Below are positions 46,971 through 58,668 of a stretch of 64,000 bases of DNA, piece after piece. The stretch lies in assembly GCF_009017415.1 (NCBI RefSeq), contig NC_092406.1:1798001-1862000 (forward strand). Direction: 5' to 3'. The first letter of the stretch is position 1. Every line of letters begins with the position of its first letter. The translations under genes were made by a program, and so were the position numbers. Source of the DNA: Aspergillus flavus. Lineage: Eukaryota > Ascomycota > Eurotiomycetes > Eurotiales > Aspergillaceae. The notes beneath the pieces are model-generated. The model worked only from the letters and a program-made list of their open reading frames with translations, was not told the DNA's origin and made no database searches.

Positions 46971-48291
46971 TCATGGTAACAATTCAAAGCCTGCGGATTT
47001 GATCGTTGCGGAAAAGAGGAAATGGCCACCACTTCCGCCATCAAAATCGTAGCCTACGAACCGCCCATCAGGCATATACTCCAGCAAATAATCACGACCA
47101 TAGGCATAGCTATGTTCCATGACCTTATCGTCTTTATTGCGAAAGATTTCCAGAAAGTTGGCGATAAGATTCGCAATATTTTCCAGCCAAAAACCGATTT
47201 CGCCAAATTCCCCAATGGGGCCTGGAATGAGTCCGATCAAGAAGTCCCAATTAGCGTCACCCACACTAACGGACAAATAAGAGCTGTGATTGGCAACCTC
47301 TCGCATGACCTTGATTAGCTTGTTGTACCAGTCGGAGGTGCTGTGGTCTGCCTCCCAGCAGATAATGTGGCCAGCGCAAGCATTCTCCACCCATCCCAGG
47401 AAGACTGGTGTGGTTTTGGGAAAGGGTCTTTGTGTACCCGATACAACAGACCCGAATTCGGGCGTTCGATGGGCGACCTCTTCTCCACCGTCACCACCAA
47501 ATCCCCAGGTGAAGTAGATTTCGTCCTTGCCCACCTCCCCAGATTTCCTGTAGCATTTGAAGAGTTCCGGTTCGATCTTCACAGGAAACTTTATTTTGCC
47601 ACTAGGACCTGGACGGTCTAATTTGCTCAGGTATTCGTCTTTTCTGTCCGTTTCCTTTGAGTCTTTGCTACCGGTAAACACGGTGACACCACGTCCTAGC
47701 TCTCTAGCGGCCTGGGTAAAAGCCTCAGTTGTCTCAATTGTACCGTCTTGTTTGGTCTGCTCAGGCGTGACAGCACGAATATGCGGCTGTTGAAGTGTCC
47801 CAATAGCCAGCTCTTTGACATCAGCCATGAATCTCTCGCTGGTATATGGAGTATCGTCGGAAAGGGCCATGATGGAGCTAGGAATATTGGCGGAAGAAAA
47901 GCCACCACCAGATCGGCAGCTGGCTTTGGCGGCTGCACAGATTTCGCCGTAAGCCATTAACTCATCTTCGTTGTCGGTGATGGCTTCGAAGAATCTAACC
48001 CCGATCTTTTCTATCTCGGTCAAATCTTTGGCTCCTTTGCTACGGCGGGAGATTCCGTGCAATGCCGCGCCTAAAATGATGTTGCTGCCAGGCTCGAGAA
48101 GCTTGGCTTTTGCTGGAGCACTCTTCGACGGTGCCCACTCTTTCAGGCGTTTAATGCGATCGTTTGAGCTGTCATGATGTAGCGTTCAAGTGAAAAAGTC
48201 TTCTACTTGTCAACTCTATGCCTGCACACAAATCTCACAGGATACCTCTCACTCTCTACTCAATCCGACGTAGGGCTTGCTCCGCTCTCAT
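46971..48291 (-). CDS. unrecognised 409-aa protein
   Basis: Exons 48291-48260 and 48168-46971 give 409 aa. The long frame has no ATG at its 5' end; a 91-nt intron (GTAGAG donor, CATGACAG acceptor) joins it in frame to a ten-codon exon starting MRAEQALRRI. I do not recognise the family. The N-terminal third is basic and helical (NDRIKRLKEWAPSKSAPAK, then GAALHGISRRSKGAKDL). A Gly-rich middle contains FTWGFGGDGGEE. The second half is rich in Trp and Gly (FLGWVENACAGHIICWEADH, then DANWDFLIGLIPGPIG) and ends with Tyr/Gly/Phe-rich DGRFVGYDFDGGSGGHFLF. No signal peptide or membrane helix is clear. It lies between an AT-rich tract and a gene-poor region, so it may be lineage-specific. Confidence 0.6.
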
Positions 48292-49153
48292 ATTTCTTTT
48301 TCTTTTGCCTCATCAAATGCCCACCTGGCAAATCCGTATGAAGAGCGTCGTCATCCTCAGCAGTCGGATTTCTATCGCCGGCGAAGACCTTCTTGGAACT
48401 ATATTTGTGAGGATGGTGATCGACATATTTGCTGCGCGCTTGCACCGGTTGGAGAATGTGAGCAACATTGTTGAAGCAGCATGTGCTCGAGAGAAGTAAT
48501 CGACAAAGATGTACGGCTTAAATGAGTTGCCTAGATTGGTCCAGGAGTATGGATGCTGGATGTCGAGGACCGTCAGGGCATCTTCGTGCTTCCAGGTGGA
48601 TCTGGGTCCAGGCCACTCTTTGCCGCAGACTGCCTATAGAGCAGTCTGTTCTTTATTGTACTTCAGTACAACCTCTGCTTCCTATCTTACCAGGGCAATA
48701 GCCGAGGCCGAGTTGGTAAATGGTTATCGGGCATGTTTATCCGGGTATCTGGAATGCTGTCTACACGATTTTCATATCCTTCCTTTGACTGACTGCTTAT
48801 CGCGTTTGATTGGGCTTTCCTTGCCAACGAACGCATGCTGCGGGTTAAAAAATAAGGGAACTAGGGAGACTGGCTGTCAGAAATGCCCGTCGCCCGCCCC
48901 GGTTATTCTGAACCGCAGCCGTCTTCCAATGAACACACCGTTGTTTGTGCGTGATAGAATACGCCACGGTATGTAGCCGTGGACTTTCGTTAGGGACGTG
49001 ACTAGCTGGCGAGACAACAGTCAAGCATCTGGCCCATTACCGAATCTGTTTGGAAAAATATCAAACTGTAGAAGACCGGGTGATTTCTTTTCATCTACAA
49101 TCCTTCCCGGCCGAAATTATTTGATTCTTGGAGGCGAGAACGGATAATGCAGC
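48292..49153. other. gene-poor stretch
   Basis: A 155-codon plus-strand frame at 48509-48976 has no motif and an unusual Cys/Leu-rich composition; I do not accept it as a gene. No other feature is seen. Confidence 0.4.
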
Positions 49154-49426
49154 TCATTCATGTCCGAAAGAAGCCATTAGAATCTGCTTCCGTTCGTCGG
49201 GGAGTAGCTCTTCCAGCTTATTGGCCACGGACGGTACCCCCCGTGCCAGTGACAGGGGGCCCAACGACTGTAGATGGTCCGGCCGAGTAGTATTCATCAA
49301 ATGTGCTGCGTTTAGCAGCCTGGCTGTCTCTGATTTCGTTGGTCTCTTCAAATATTGCAGCCAGTCCAGTATATTCAGCAGAATACGATCACTATCAGTC
49401 AGTTCCCCTACTTCTAAGGGCGGCAT
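49154..49426 (-). CDS. small hypothetical protein, 90 aa
   Basis: A single ATG-started frame of 90 codons with normal protein composition: acidic N-terminus (PPLEVGELTDSDRILLNILD), a basic helix (RPTKSETARLLNAAHLM) and KLEELLPDERKQILMASFG. I do not recognise it. It could be a small gene, an exon of a larger lost gene or chance. No introns or partner exons are evident. Confidence 0.3.
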   Translation of the reverse strand: MPPLEVGELTDSDRILLNILDWLQYLKRPTKSETARLLNAAHLMNTTRPDHLQSLGPLSLARGVPSVANKLEELLPDERKQILMASFGHE

Positions 49427-49728
49427 GAGTCGAAGTTTTTACCCAAAGGGTGAGGGTGAGGGGTATGGTGACGTGGAATCTAAAAGCCTCGACGTGGATA
49501 TTAAAGGGCTCATTTGGTTCCGCTTAGTTCATGGAGCGTTATTTGTTTTCAATGCCACTTTTGGTCAACTGTGCCACAGACATCAGGGACGGTGACGAGG
49601 CCAACAAAAACATGTGCCTTTTCGAGTGCACACGACTAGTCCCCAACTTTTCATCGCTATGCAGGATCCGACGTTGATATATACATTCATTTATGATACG
49701 CACCCTTCCACGCCGAAGACGACGGTCA
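49427..49728. other. intergenic
   Basis: Lies between the small frame and the 3' end of the rhodopsin-domain gene. I see nothing in it. Confidence 0.5.
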
Positions 49729-51050
49729 CTACCTAGACATGTCGAAAGTTCGCTGGACATTTATGCGGCTACTGATTACTTCGCCTTCTTCCAGACCTTC
49801 CGCCTCGTGCCTTCTCGCTCGAGCATTCGGGGTCGTGACTGTAGTAGAGACGAACTGTGCACCTTCTGGTCCAGAATCTGATCGCCAGTTTCCTGGCCAG
49901 CTGGAGTCCAAAGCAACTTGGGAGCCATGGCTTCTGTCGTTGTTACTGGGACGGACTAAGCTTGTTAACTTACGCACATTCCTTCCCACAATACTATTGA
50001 GACTGCTAAGCCTATGACAGAGCGGACGAAGAGTCACTAGGCTTCCAGCTGCAATACCAAGGCCAGCTTCAATATTGGATGAAATGGCAATACCGCTGGT
50101 AGCATCTATATTTAGGTTACTAACGATGGTCAAGCATGTAAAGAAATGCAGTCACGTGGCAAACTTACAAAGGAAATCTGTTTCCATATAATTAGGGAGG
50201 AAAGGAATGCGGACAACAACGGCTGCGCTCGCACTGTACGGATCATGAGCGCCGGAGGCAGTTATGGGAAACTCTGTGGTTCGCCGTACTTACACACATC
50301 CCAGTCCGAAGATTCCGGCTAATGCCCACTTCGACCGCCCAGTTATCTGCAGATCTCTAATAAGATATATAGGATAGAGGCCGAGTGTAAAATCGCATAG
50401 ACACGCTGTCGCACTGTAGAGATATGCGACGTCGACAATATATTCCGTATCGATGCAATAACCGTCACCCGTCCGCTGCCAGAACTCTCGCACAGGCTGG
50501 CATTGCAGCATCAATACAAGCCAGAACGGGAGCCCAACAGCCACCGTCAGGCTCATAACCACATAGGTGACAACCGAGTCGCGGCGTCGAATAGCGATTC
50601 GAAGGAGGAGCATTGCAATAGACAGCCTGGCGATCGTCACCACCCAAACATAGGCTGACTGCCCAAGCCACCACCACTAGCGCGCAGATACAAGTCAGGG
50701 CTTGTCTTGCATACTTCGGGTTGCAGTCGGAAACATACGAATAAAGCTTTCTCGATCTCCTCGGGTCGATCAAAGTCGTCCAGCTTTCTCCCGATACCTG
50801 CCACTGACCCCGTAAGACCGCAGGTGGCGAACCATATGTTCAAGGCCTAGCCATTCAATTGTTAGCTACTCCCATCTCAGCGGATGCGCATCGAACATAC
50901 CATTGCCAACACCATCAGTGCATCATCCCACCCAAATCTTCTGACGAGCCTCAATCGTACGTAGCATCGTAAAGCAACAGTAGTGAGCGAAATGCAAAGA
51001 AAAATCAAGGTCACCACGAAGATCGATTTGCTACGACCGACTAACATCAT
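49729..51050 (-). CDS. fungal rhodopsin-domain integral membrane protein
   Basis: Five exons (51050-50901, 50846-50739, 50676-50294, 50233-50169, 50105-49729) give 360 aa with introns of 54, 62, 60 and 63 nt. Seven hydrophobic segments and the family blocks VALRCYVRLRLVRRFGWDDALMV, WWLGQSAYVWVVTIARLSIA, FWQRTGDGYCIDT and SGIAISSNIEAGLGIAAGSL place it in the large fungal PF20684 family (SAT4-like), often secondary-metabolite or pathogenicity associated but without a known activity. It lacks the retinal-binding Lys of true opsins as far as I can see. Two adjacent ATGs start the frame; an upstream frame from 51225 stops before joining it. The C-terminus is Ser/Thr/Arg-rich and variable. Confidence 0.85.
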
Positions 51051-53901
51051 GTCCGAGATGGCCAGGCGCGGTCATGGTGGTGGAGAGATTTACGGCAATG
51101 ATAATTCCAAGTGACATAAGGAATGTAAGTAAAAGGGCAGCAGTGGACTTTGCTTCAGCGTCATCGCTTCTACAGGCCCTTCTGGGTGAGCGATTGTAAC
51201 TCCGTTCTGAAGGGAGTTGGAGCATCCAGATATGTCACCAAAGTATCCAGAAGTTGTTCTGCCTGGGAACCGCGTTATATAAGCGATTCGTCAGGAGCGC
51301 GGCAGTGGTCTTCCATGGCAAAGGGTTCAAATTCCAGGCATTTTATTGGCCAGGTGAGCTCCTTGGAATGGTGAGCCAGCCAATCTGAAAAGCTGTAGTA
51401 ATGCAGATGATCCAATACAATATTCAAATGCAGACAAGCCCAGCACCTTTAACTTCAAAATTTTGTGGTTGAACCTCATCCAGAACTTGCCTTCCATACT
51501 TATGTACGGTGGATTTTCGGAATGAGCAACCTAATAGGAATATGCGTGTGTAAATCGTATAGCGAGGGTGCAGCTGATCATAGATGTACCATGTGCTCTA
51601 CCTGGCCCCTGAGTGGAGCACTTTGAGCATCTGAAGCTTAATCTTGCTGGGATTCTTGCTTCTACTCCCATGGCTTCTACGACTTCTGTACATCCTATCG
51701 CTTCTGGTTCACGCTCAGCAATGCCCTTGCCACATGCGGATGATTGATCACACCACTGGGTCCAGCCATAGCTCCTGCGCCACTATGAATTATACAGCCT
51801 TGATCGCCCCAGATGAGATGAGGGATAGCTATCGGGACCCTGGTATCCCGTCTTCAAGACATTCTCTGCCGGAGCCTAGACAAGGAGACCCCGGCAGAAG
51901 GTGAAGAACGAGGCTTTAATCTGCAGGTATCCTATACTCAGGAGTCTCCAAGTTTAACAAATAATCGTCTGCGATATTGCCCCTCGGGCCACGGCCCTTC
52001 AAGATACGTCTCCCCGACCGATCGAAATCGCTTGAGAAGCAAATCACGATATGCATATTGATTCAGTTCGCTCTATCCGAGCAGTCGATGTTCGGACGAA
52101 CGTGCCCATAATTTGGGTTTCTGTTCTTTGGGGATTAAGCCCACGAATGGGAGCCGATGCGGCGGAGATGGGACAAGCTTGGTGGCTTTCCGTATGGAAT
52201 GTCATAGGGGTGTTCTTCTGCAGAAACGATGCTGATGCTCGCAATTTGAGGTAGACAAACAGTGTCAAGAATCTCGGCCCAAAAGGAAGAAAAAAAGTTT
52301 TGCATCAAACAGGAAGGTGTTGATCCCCTCCGCTAGGCCGTTCTACCTTTCCAGTAAGGAGCGGATGTGCCAAACTCCATGCCCTGGGACTGGTGGTAGG
52401 CGCCAATGGCCAAATATATCCTTCCGTTGTCGCAGAGAAAACGCTTAATCTAGGTCCTATATTATCGGCGTACAGTACAGAGAGGAGATCAAGCGTTACC
52501 TACCATGTTTTGATGCCATTACTCCAGATCTTGGCTCAGGATAACCCTTCCCAGTATCGTTCCAGATTCTCACTATAATCTTGCCTATGGGTGCCAATAT
52601 CTAAGAGAGTAATATAACCCTTTAGCTACTTAAGAAGATGGCCCGCTTATTCTCTTTAGAGTAATTAGAGTAATATCTAAGATCATTTAAAATATTCCTG
52701 CGATACCACTTTCTTTCCACGATAAAAGAAGTGCCCTTATTTATATCTAATTCGAACTATTGAGGATTCTGATATAGGATATCAATATTATAATAAATAG
52801 GATATTATAGATAATATCCCATCTTCGTAAGAATATCGAGGATCTTTTTAAAAGGCTTCGATACAAGTAATTTCGGTGGACCGAAAAGTATTAAAGCTAT
52901 CTTCTTAGATCGGGAGACAGTAGCATTCGGCGTCACCCCAACTCGGAAGCCATCTCCTATCAATATGAGCCAGCAGGTATTTTGAAAACCTGGATAGATT
53001 CGCTGTCAATTCCACGCAGACAATTGCGGAGCATCGTCTTTACCTTCCGTTTTCCGGCCTGATAATCGATACTGATGATGAAAGAGTTCCAACAGGTGAT
53101 CTCAAGGAGAACAGGCAGGACTCGTTTCATGACTTCTGTTCGTCCCCTAAAAAAGTTAGACGAGGTTTGTAATTGCAAAGGGAATTATTTACTGCTGCAC
53201 AGAACCCTTTTTGGTCAATTTAAATAGGCCAGGCAGAAGTGGGTACGATGGCATCTTTCTTATCTCCCAGTCTCAGCCATTGAAGAAGGATGATGCTCCA
53301 GTAGCTTCGCTTTCATCCGTATATTGGGTTGTCACAGTCGACTTGTATACCTTTCAGAAAGCTTTGCGGGTGCATGCGTGGGATAACACTCAAAGTTAGC
53401 CTGTCATTGCTATTGAACAGTTAATTCCACGGGCACCATCTGGGAAGACACATGTTTGACCTAGTCTAGTACACCTCTTGCAAGCGTATGGATTGGGAAT
53501 CAGGTCGCATTTCACCCTTCAGCTACACGCATCGTCCACAGCCATGCCGCCGTCTTGGAAGCTCTCTGCGCATTTTCCGCGAGGGACAGATGTACCAGAC
53601 TCCTGAATGCCCAGGGTCTGGGACCGGTAGGGGTTGGCGAGTGTAATGATATGATATGATCTGGTATGGAGGGGTCGGAGTCGGGCAGGGCAAACAAGAA
53701 AGTCGGACGCGAAATCGGAGTCGGAGTCGCATTCAATGCCCTAGAGTACCATTATTAGGGAAAGGCTCGCGGACAACATGATAATGTAAATAAACTCCTT
53801 CCCCTGACTAGAGTGACTTATAAGACAAGCCCAAGGCCTTTGACTAAGTAGTACAGGTGTGATTCTGTTTTACTCCCCTGATCCTGGTGAAGGAGCAAGA
53901 C
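51051..53901. other. 2.8 kb gene-poor region with AT-rich tract
   Basis: No gene is supported. About 52570-52910 is very AT/TpA-rich with no open frame and looks like RIP-degraded DNA. A 72-codon minus frame (52960-53178) could be a gene relic but has no clear match. 53630-53700 has purine/pyrimidine-biased GGAGTCGG-like repeats. Confidence 0.45.
52570..52910. repeat. AT/TpA-rich tract, RIP-like
   Basis: The tract is dominated by TA, AT and AA steps, with almost no CG dinucleotides and no coding frame. This is the pattern left by repeat-induced point mutation of a former repeat. It is inferred from composition by eye. Confidence 0.5.
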
Positions 53902-55729
53902 ATGTTCGCTATCACAGAGTCGAAAAACGCCGATACGAAAGGTAAGATGGAAAACACGGATACGGCATATCTCAGGGGCATCAAGCTCTACAGTATCTTG
54001 TCCGGAGTGATGATCGCAACCTTCTTGATCTCGCTGGATGTGTCTATCATAGCCACGGTAAGTCAAAAACACCCTTCCCTGTTAACTAATATAAACCGAA
54101 ACTGATCGATGTTTGTGTTTCTGCAAACTTAAGGCGATTCCCTCTATTACCAGCCAATTTCACTCCACCACAGATATAGGGTGGTACGGAGCAGTCTACC
54201 CGCTTACTATGTGCTCTCTCCAACCTTTAAGCGGCAAACTGATCACGATCTTTTCTCTGCGGTGGTCCTATCTATCCTTTTTCCTTGTCTTCCTCCTCGG
54301 CTCGCTTTTGTGTGGAGTGGCTACCAGTTCATCGATGTTTATCATTGGTAGGGCGGTAGCTGGTGCAGGAGGCGCAGGTGTAGTCTCCAGTGGTCTGGCT
54401 ATCATTGCAATAGTAACACCTATAGAGCAGCGCCCCTTATTTACTGGACTGGTGACATCGCTTTATGCTCTGGGTACCGTTGTGGCACCTATTATCGGGG
54501 GAGCCTTTACAACCAATGTGACTTGGAGATGTGCTTCTTGATCAATTTACCAGCCGGCACCGTGACTGTGATAACCCTAATCCTTTTCTTCCATCCTCCT
54601 CAGCAATCACCCGCAGCAAGGACCGAGATAGTTCTTCAGAAACTTCAGCAGCTGGACTTGATTGGATGTGCATTATTTGTTCCCGCAATTATTATGGTCT
54701 TGTTAGCATTGCAGTGGGGCGGAAATAAATACCCCTGGAATTCTGCAACTATTACAGGACTCTTTGTGGGTTTCGCAGCAACACTGGGATTGTTCATCAC
54801 CTGGGAATTGAGGGCAGATCAAGCAATGATCCCATTGCCACTTCTGCGAAGACGATCAATCATCGCCAGTATTATTTTTGCCTTCCTATTTATGGGTGCA
54901 TTTGTGGTTCCTGTTTACTATCTACCTGAGTGGTTTCAGATTGTGAAAGGGGCCAGTTCAATCCGCAGTGGTATTATGCTCCTGCCTTCCGTTTCCACTC
55001 AAATCTTTGGCTCAATTATATCTGGTGTCCTAGGTGAATCCGTTTTGGCCTCTCTCTTACTGATCAGATTGCTAACATATTACTCTAGCGAAGTATATCA
55101 AGTACTATAACCCTTGGTTCTTTATCGGCTCATCTTTTCTTTGTATTGCAACCGGCCTCTACACAACTTTCAGTGCATTTTCCACCACATCGAGAGACTG
55201 GATCGGATTCCAGATACTACAGGGTCTCGGCTGTGGCTTCGCAGCACAGATGCCTCTACTTACTATTCAGAGTGTCCTTAAGAATGATCCAAAACTCGTT
55301 CCAGTCGGGATCTCCACTGTTCTGTTTGCGCAGTACTTCGGAAGTTCTGTGATGCAGAGTATAGGTGGGTCCATCTTCCAAAATAAACTTGACTCGCAAC
55401 TCCAGTCCTACGCCCATTTAGACTCCGATCAAATAGAAATGCTGCTAGCGGTGGGGACTTCGAAAGTGCAAGAGACCGCCCAGCAGGCATTCCCGGATCG
55501 CCTGAGTGCCATTCTCATCGCGTACAACGATGCCATTACCAATGTCTTCGTAAGCGCGTATATGTCTGACTCGAGGCGTTCATATATCTAACTTTGATAG
55601 TATCTCGCAGTGACAGGGAGTGGGGTAGCCTTTGTTTTGGCTCTTGGGATTGAGTGGACAAACACTCGGGAATCGACCGGGGACGACGAAAAGGACTTGC
55701 CTGTGGCTTATGATATTAGAGAGCCTTGA
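53902..55729 (+). pseudogene. DHA2-type MFS drug transporter with one-base frameshift
   Basis: Exons 53902-54057, 54134-55033, 55089-55549 and 55601-55729; introns of 76, 55 and 51 nt are normal. With one base restored near 54533 the product would be 548 aa with about 14 membrane segments. Motif blocks include MIATFLISLDVSIIAT (TM1), AGGAGVVSSGLAIIA and LYALGTVVAPIIGGAF (motif C type). The break lies at the conserved TWRWCFLINLP site, where AGATGTGC should read AGATGGTGC. All else is open. The family exports toxic or secondary compounds from the cell. Either a recent pseudogene or an assembly error; no intron explains the shift. Confidence 0.75.
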
Positions 55730-57426
55730 CAGCCTACCCATTCACTTTACCCTATTTGATAACTCTTGCATGTTTTCCATATGAAGTCTACCCAACACAA
55801 GCTCTCTTCTAGCAAATCACAGCTGTCATCTTGAACTCCAGCTGATAGGATCAACGATGGACTGCCCTTAATAGGCTCAATGCAGGTATATGGGATCGTT
55901 CTATCAACTAGGGCTAGTAACCATCACTATCCTAGCCCTAGCCAAGTAAAGTACCTTCTATACTATACTGACCTACCAATATAGCCACACCAACAGCTAT
56001 GGACATTAATTTATCTATGTCAAAGCCCATTCTCTTACCCTGATTTATTCTTTATCACCCTAGCTAATCCCTAGGACTCTTACACCACCTATCAGAGTTC
56101 CCCCGCACTATGGTTGTAACTTCGATACACCTTTGGCGAGGCTTCTCACCTATGCTCCCGGAAGAGATGATACATAAGCTAATAATGTGCAATCCTGGAG
56201 CGGACGCTTGTAGCAATGATTCTATTCCGGAACCAGAACAATAGAGTAGAATACGAAGTCCGCTGGGTATGCTCACCCGTCTCAGACATAGTCCAATGAT
56301 TTTGGCCATGCAAGCTTCCATTGACTATCTTCATGCTGAAGAGGAAAAGCTTTGTGAGATATTAGATCAAGTGAGGAACACCTCCTAGGCAGTTCTTAAT
56401 TATTTTTTAATTATTTCAGTAATTCGTCCATGTAGATCCTATCACTCATTGAAGATGACCTGCGCATTTAACTTGTTACATAACGGCACGAAGCAAATAT
56501 CAAGACTACTGTATAAAATGCACATGACCCTGCGTGGTGGAAAGCCTGGGGCCGTGGGCATAGCACAATTGACAACACCACGCACTTACTAGCCCTGTTC
56601 CGGCATCGCATGGATAGTTCCACTCCACTGTAAAGTATTAAGTACGTACTATTACTACTCCGTATAGTAGTATAAAATCGACTGAAAGAACCAATCACAA
56701 TCCGATACCGAGTCCAGTACATTCTGCAGAGTCTTGTACATCTTATCTGTCAACTCTCTTTGTACAATTCACAAGTGGGGCTCCCAGAAAATAAAAGAAA
56801 ATAAAAAAAAGTTCGACAGGATTAAGGTTAAGTGTTACGTGCTGGTGTCCCAAGGGAAACCGTGGTCATTGGTCATGATTTCATGAATGATTCCTGCACT
56901 GTAACCACAGTCGCGGATCGGCTTCATCACCGCTGACGACAGCTTCTCCGCCTCCCGTCCCCAGTCCGCCCCGTCCGCGACTTACTCTTCATATTTGAAC
57001 ATTCGACTGCTAATGCCCTCGGCCGGATGATTATCTTTATCGGAGCGGAGCTCCTTTCCTTTGTCTCACTTTAGTTCCCTCTTACTGCGTGGCTGTGGCT
57101 TGGCTTCTTTTTTTCGCCCCTGACACCGCGGAGGCATATGTACACAACAAGAAAATTACTCTCGCTGACCGATCAATTGGCCGTTCCATGAAAATTCACT
57201 TCCTTAGTTGATTGTGAGTTCCCTCAGCCTGGTTTTCTCAAAGGCGCCGACAGTCGCTTTCCCAGGTCTTTCTCGCGCGCGGGGGGCTTTGCGGATGAAG
57301 TGGTCGGTTCATTTTGCAAGACACCCTGTCCTGTTCAACACTGATTCTAACAGCTGTTTTCATGGATTGCTGTAGCCAAATACTATTTAATATTCCTACT
57401 TGCGTGACTGTTCATAACCGCATCTC
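55730..57426. other. intergenic, no gene seen
   Basis: Holds one TACTCCGTA nonamer (56656-56664), AT-rich DNA and, near 57000-57420, probable promoter/leader of the DUF3431 gene. No frame has a recognisable motif. Confidence 0.5.
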
Positions 57427-58668
57427 ATGATTTTTTCACGGCGCGCGATTCCCCTCCTCGGCCTCGCCTTCTTCATCGTCTTCTTATACACGGTCAGCAG
57501 CCTTTCCCGGCAATGGCGGAATATGCCACAAGTTGTTGGCCTGGGCGACCTGGTTGCGACCCCATATCCAACAGCGTCTGGCTATGTGAACGGTTCTGGA
57601 GTGGTCGATAAGCCTTCGAGAGAGCCTTACGCACCTCGACCGCACTATGCGCCTGGTGTCCCTAAGCCTCCCGGGTCAACATATACCAAAACCTTGGTGG
57701 TGCCTCAAGCAGGCGAGGAAGATACAGAGTGGATAAAACTCGAAATTCCCGAGTGGCAGCCTGCCGTGTACGTGGTTGATGATCTCTCTGCGCCGTTACA
57801 CCCCCCCAAGAACAAGGGCCACGAGGTTATAGTCTATCTGAGCTATATTATTGATCACTACGACAAACTACCGGACATTATTGCCTTCATGCACTCACAT
57901 CAATTCGCTTGGCATAATGACGAAATCTTCAACGGGAATGCCGCCGAGATGCTGCAACGTCTAAACCCCGCGCGGGTGGTCCGACAAGGGTTCATGAACT
58001 TGCGCTGTACATGGGCGCCTGGTTGTCCTGATTGGCTACATCCAGGCACATTGGAGGAAGATGAACATAAGCAAGAAGAAACCATGCTGGCCAGATCGTG
58101 GGGCGAAATCTTCCCGGATGACCCAATTCCCGATGTCCTCGCACAGCCATGCTGTGCCCAATTCGTTGTTTCGCGCGAGCGCATTCTCGCCATCCCGAAA
58201 GCTCGCTTCGTTTACTATCGCGACTGGATTCTTCGAACGGAATTGAGTGACTATATCTCTGGCCGTATCTGGGAGTATCTGTGGCATGTCGTGTTTACAG
58301 GTGAAAATGTCGTCTGTCCCAAGGAGCACATCTGTTATTGCGACGGCTACGGAATTTGCTTTGGCGGTGAAGAGGAATATGATGAATTCCGAAGATTACG
58401 CTCGGAGAAGGGAGAATTGGAGGAGGACCTCAAGTTTTGGCGCGGAGAAGCTGAGGCCATCGAAATCGAACGACTCGTAGGAACCCTAGGCGAACAAAGC
58501 CACATCTCAGTGCCCGATCCGGGTAGAGATACTGAGCTCGAGCAGCTAATTCTAGAAAAGGAACGAACCATCGATGACATGCTACGCAACGCCACGAAGC
58601 GCGGAGAGGACCCAAGAGCGAGAGCGTTAGAGGCAGGCAGACTATGGAAGGAAGGAGATGGGTTCTAA
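57427..58668 (+). CDS. DUF3431 protein, type II membrane
   Basis: A single exon of 413 aa. Residues about 7-25 form one hydrophobic segment (AIPLLGLAFFIVFLYTVSS) with basic residues before it, so it is probably a signal anchor with the bulk in the Golgi or outside. The DUF3431 core (PF11913) is visible: VYLSYIIDHYDKLPDIIAFM, HSHQFAWHNDE, LRCTWAPGCPDWLHPG, AQPCCAQFVVSRERI and SDYISGRIWEYLWH. The family is fungal and its activity is unproven; the layout recalls glycosyltransferases. The C-terminus is a charged, probably coiled-coil tail. The ATG is the first in the frame and fits the family. Confidence 0.92.
   Translation: MIFSRRAIPLLGLAFFIVFLYTVSSLSRQWRNMPQVVGLGDLVATPYPTASGYVNGSGVVDKPSREPYAPRPHYAPGVPKPPGSTYTKTLVVPQAGEEDTEWIKLEIPEWQPAVYVVDDLSAPLHPPKNKGHEVIVYLSYIIDHYDKLPDIIAFMHSHQFAWHNDEIFNGNAAEMLQRLNPARVVRQGFMNLRCTWAPGCPDWLHPGTLEEDEHKQEETMLARSWGEIFPDDPIPDVLAQPCCAQFVVSRERILAIPKARFVYYRDWILRTELSDYISGRIWEYLWHVVFTGENVVCPKEHICYCDGYGICFGGEEEYDEFRRLRSEKGELEEDLKFWRGEAEAIEIERLVGTLGEQSHISVPDPGRDTELEQLILEKERTIDDMLRNATKRGEDPRARALEAGRLWKEGDGF

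Noticed and set aside
48509..48976. 155-codon plus-strand frame
   Set aside because: Cys/Leu-rich without motif; no support beyond length.
45013..55729. Secondary-metabolite gene cluster
   Set aside because: A hydrolase relic, a membrane protein and an exporter are present, but there is no polyketide, peptide or terpene backbone enzyme and no cluster regulator in the interval.
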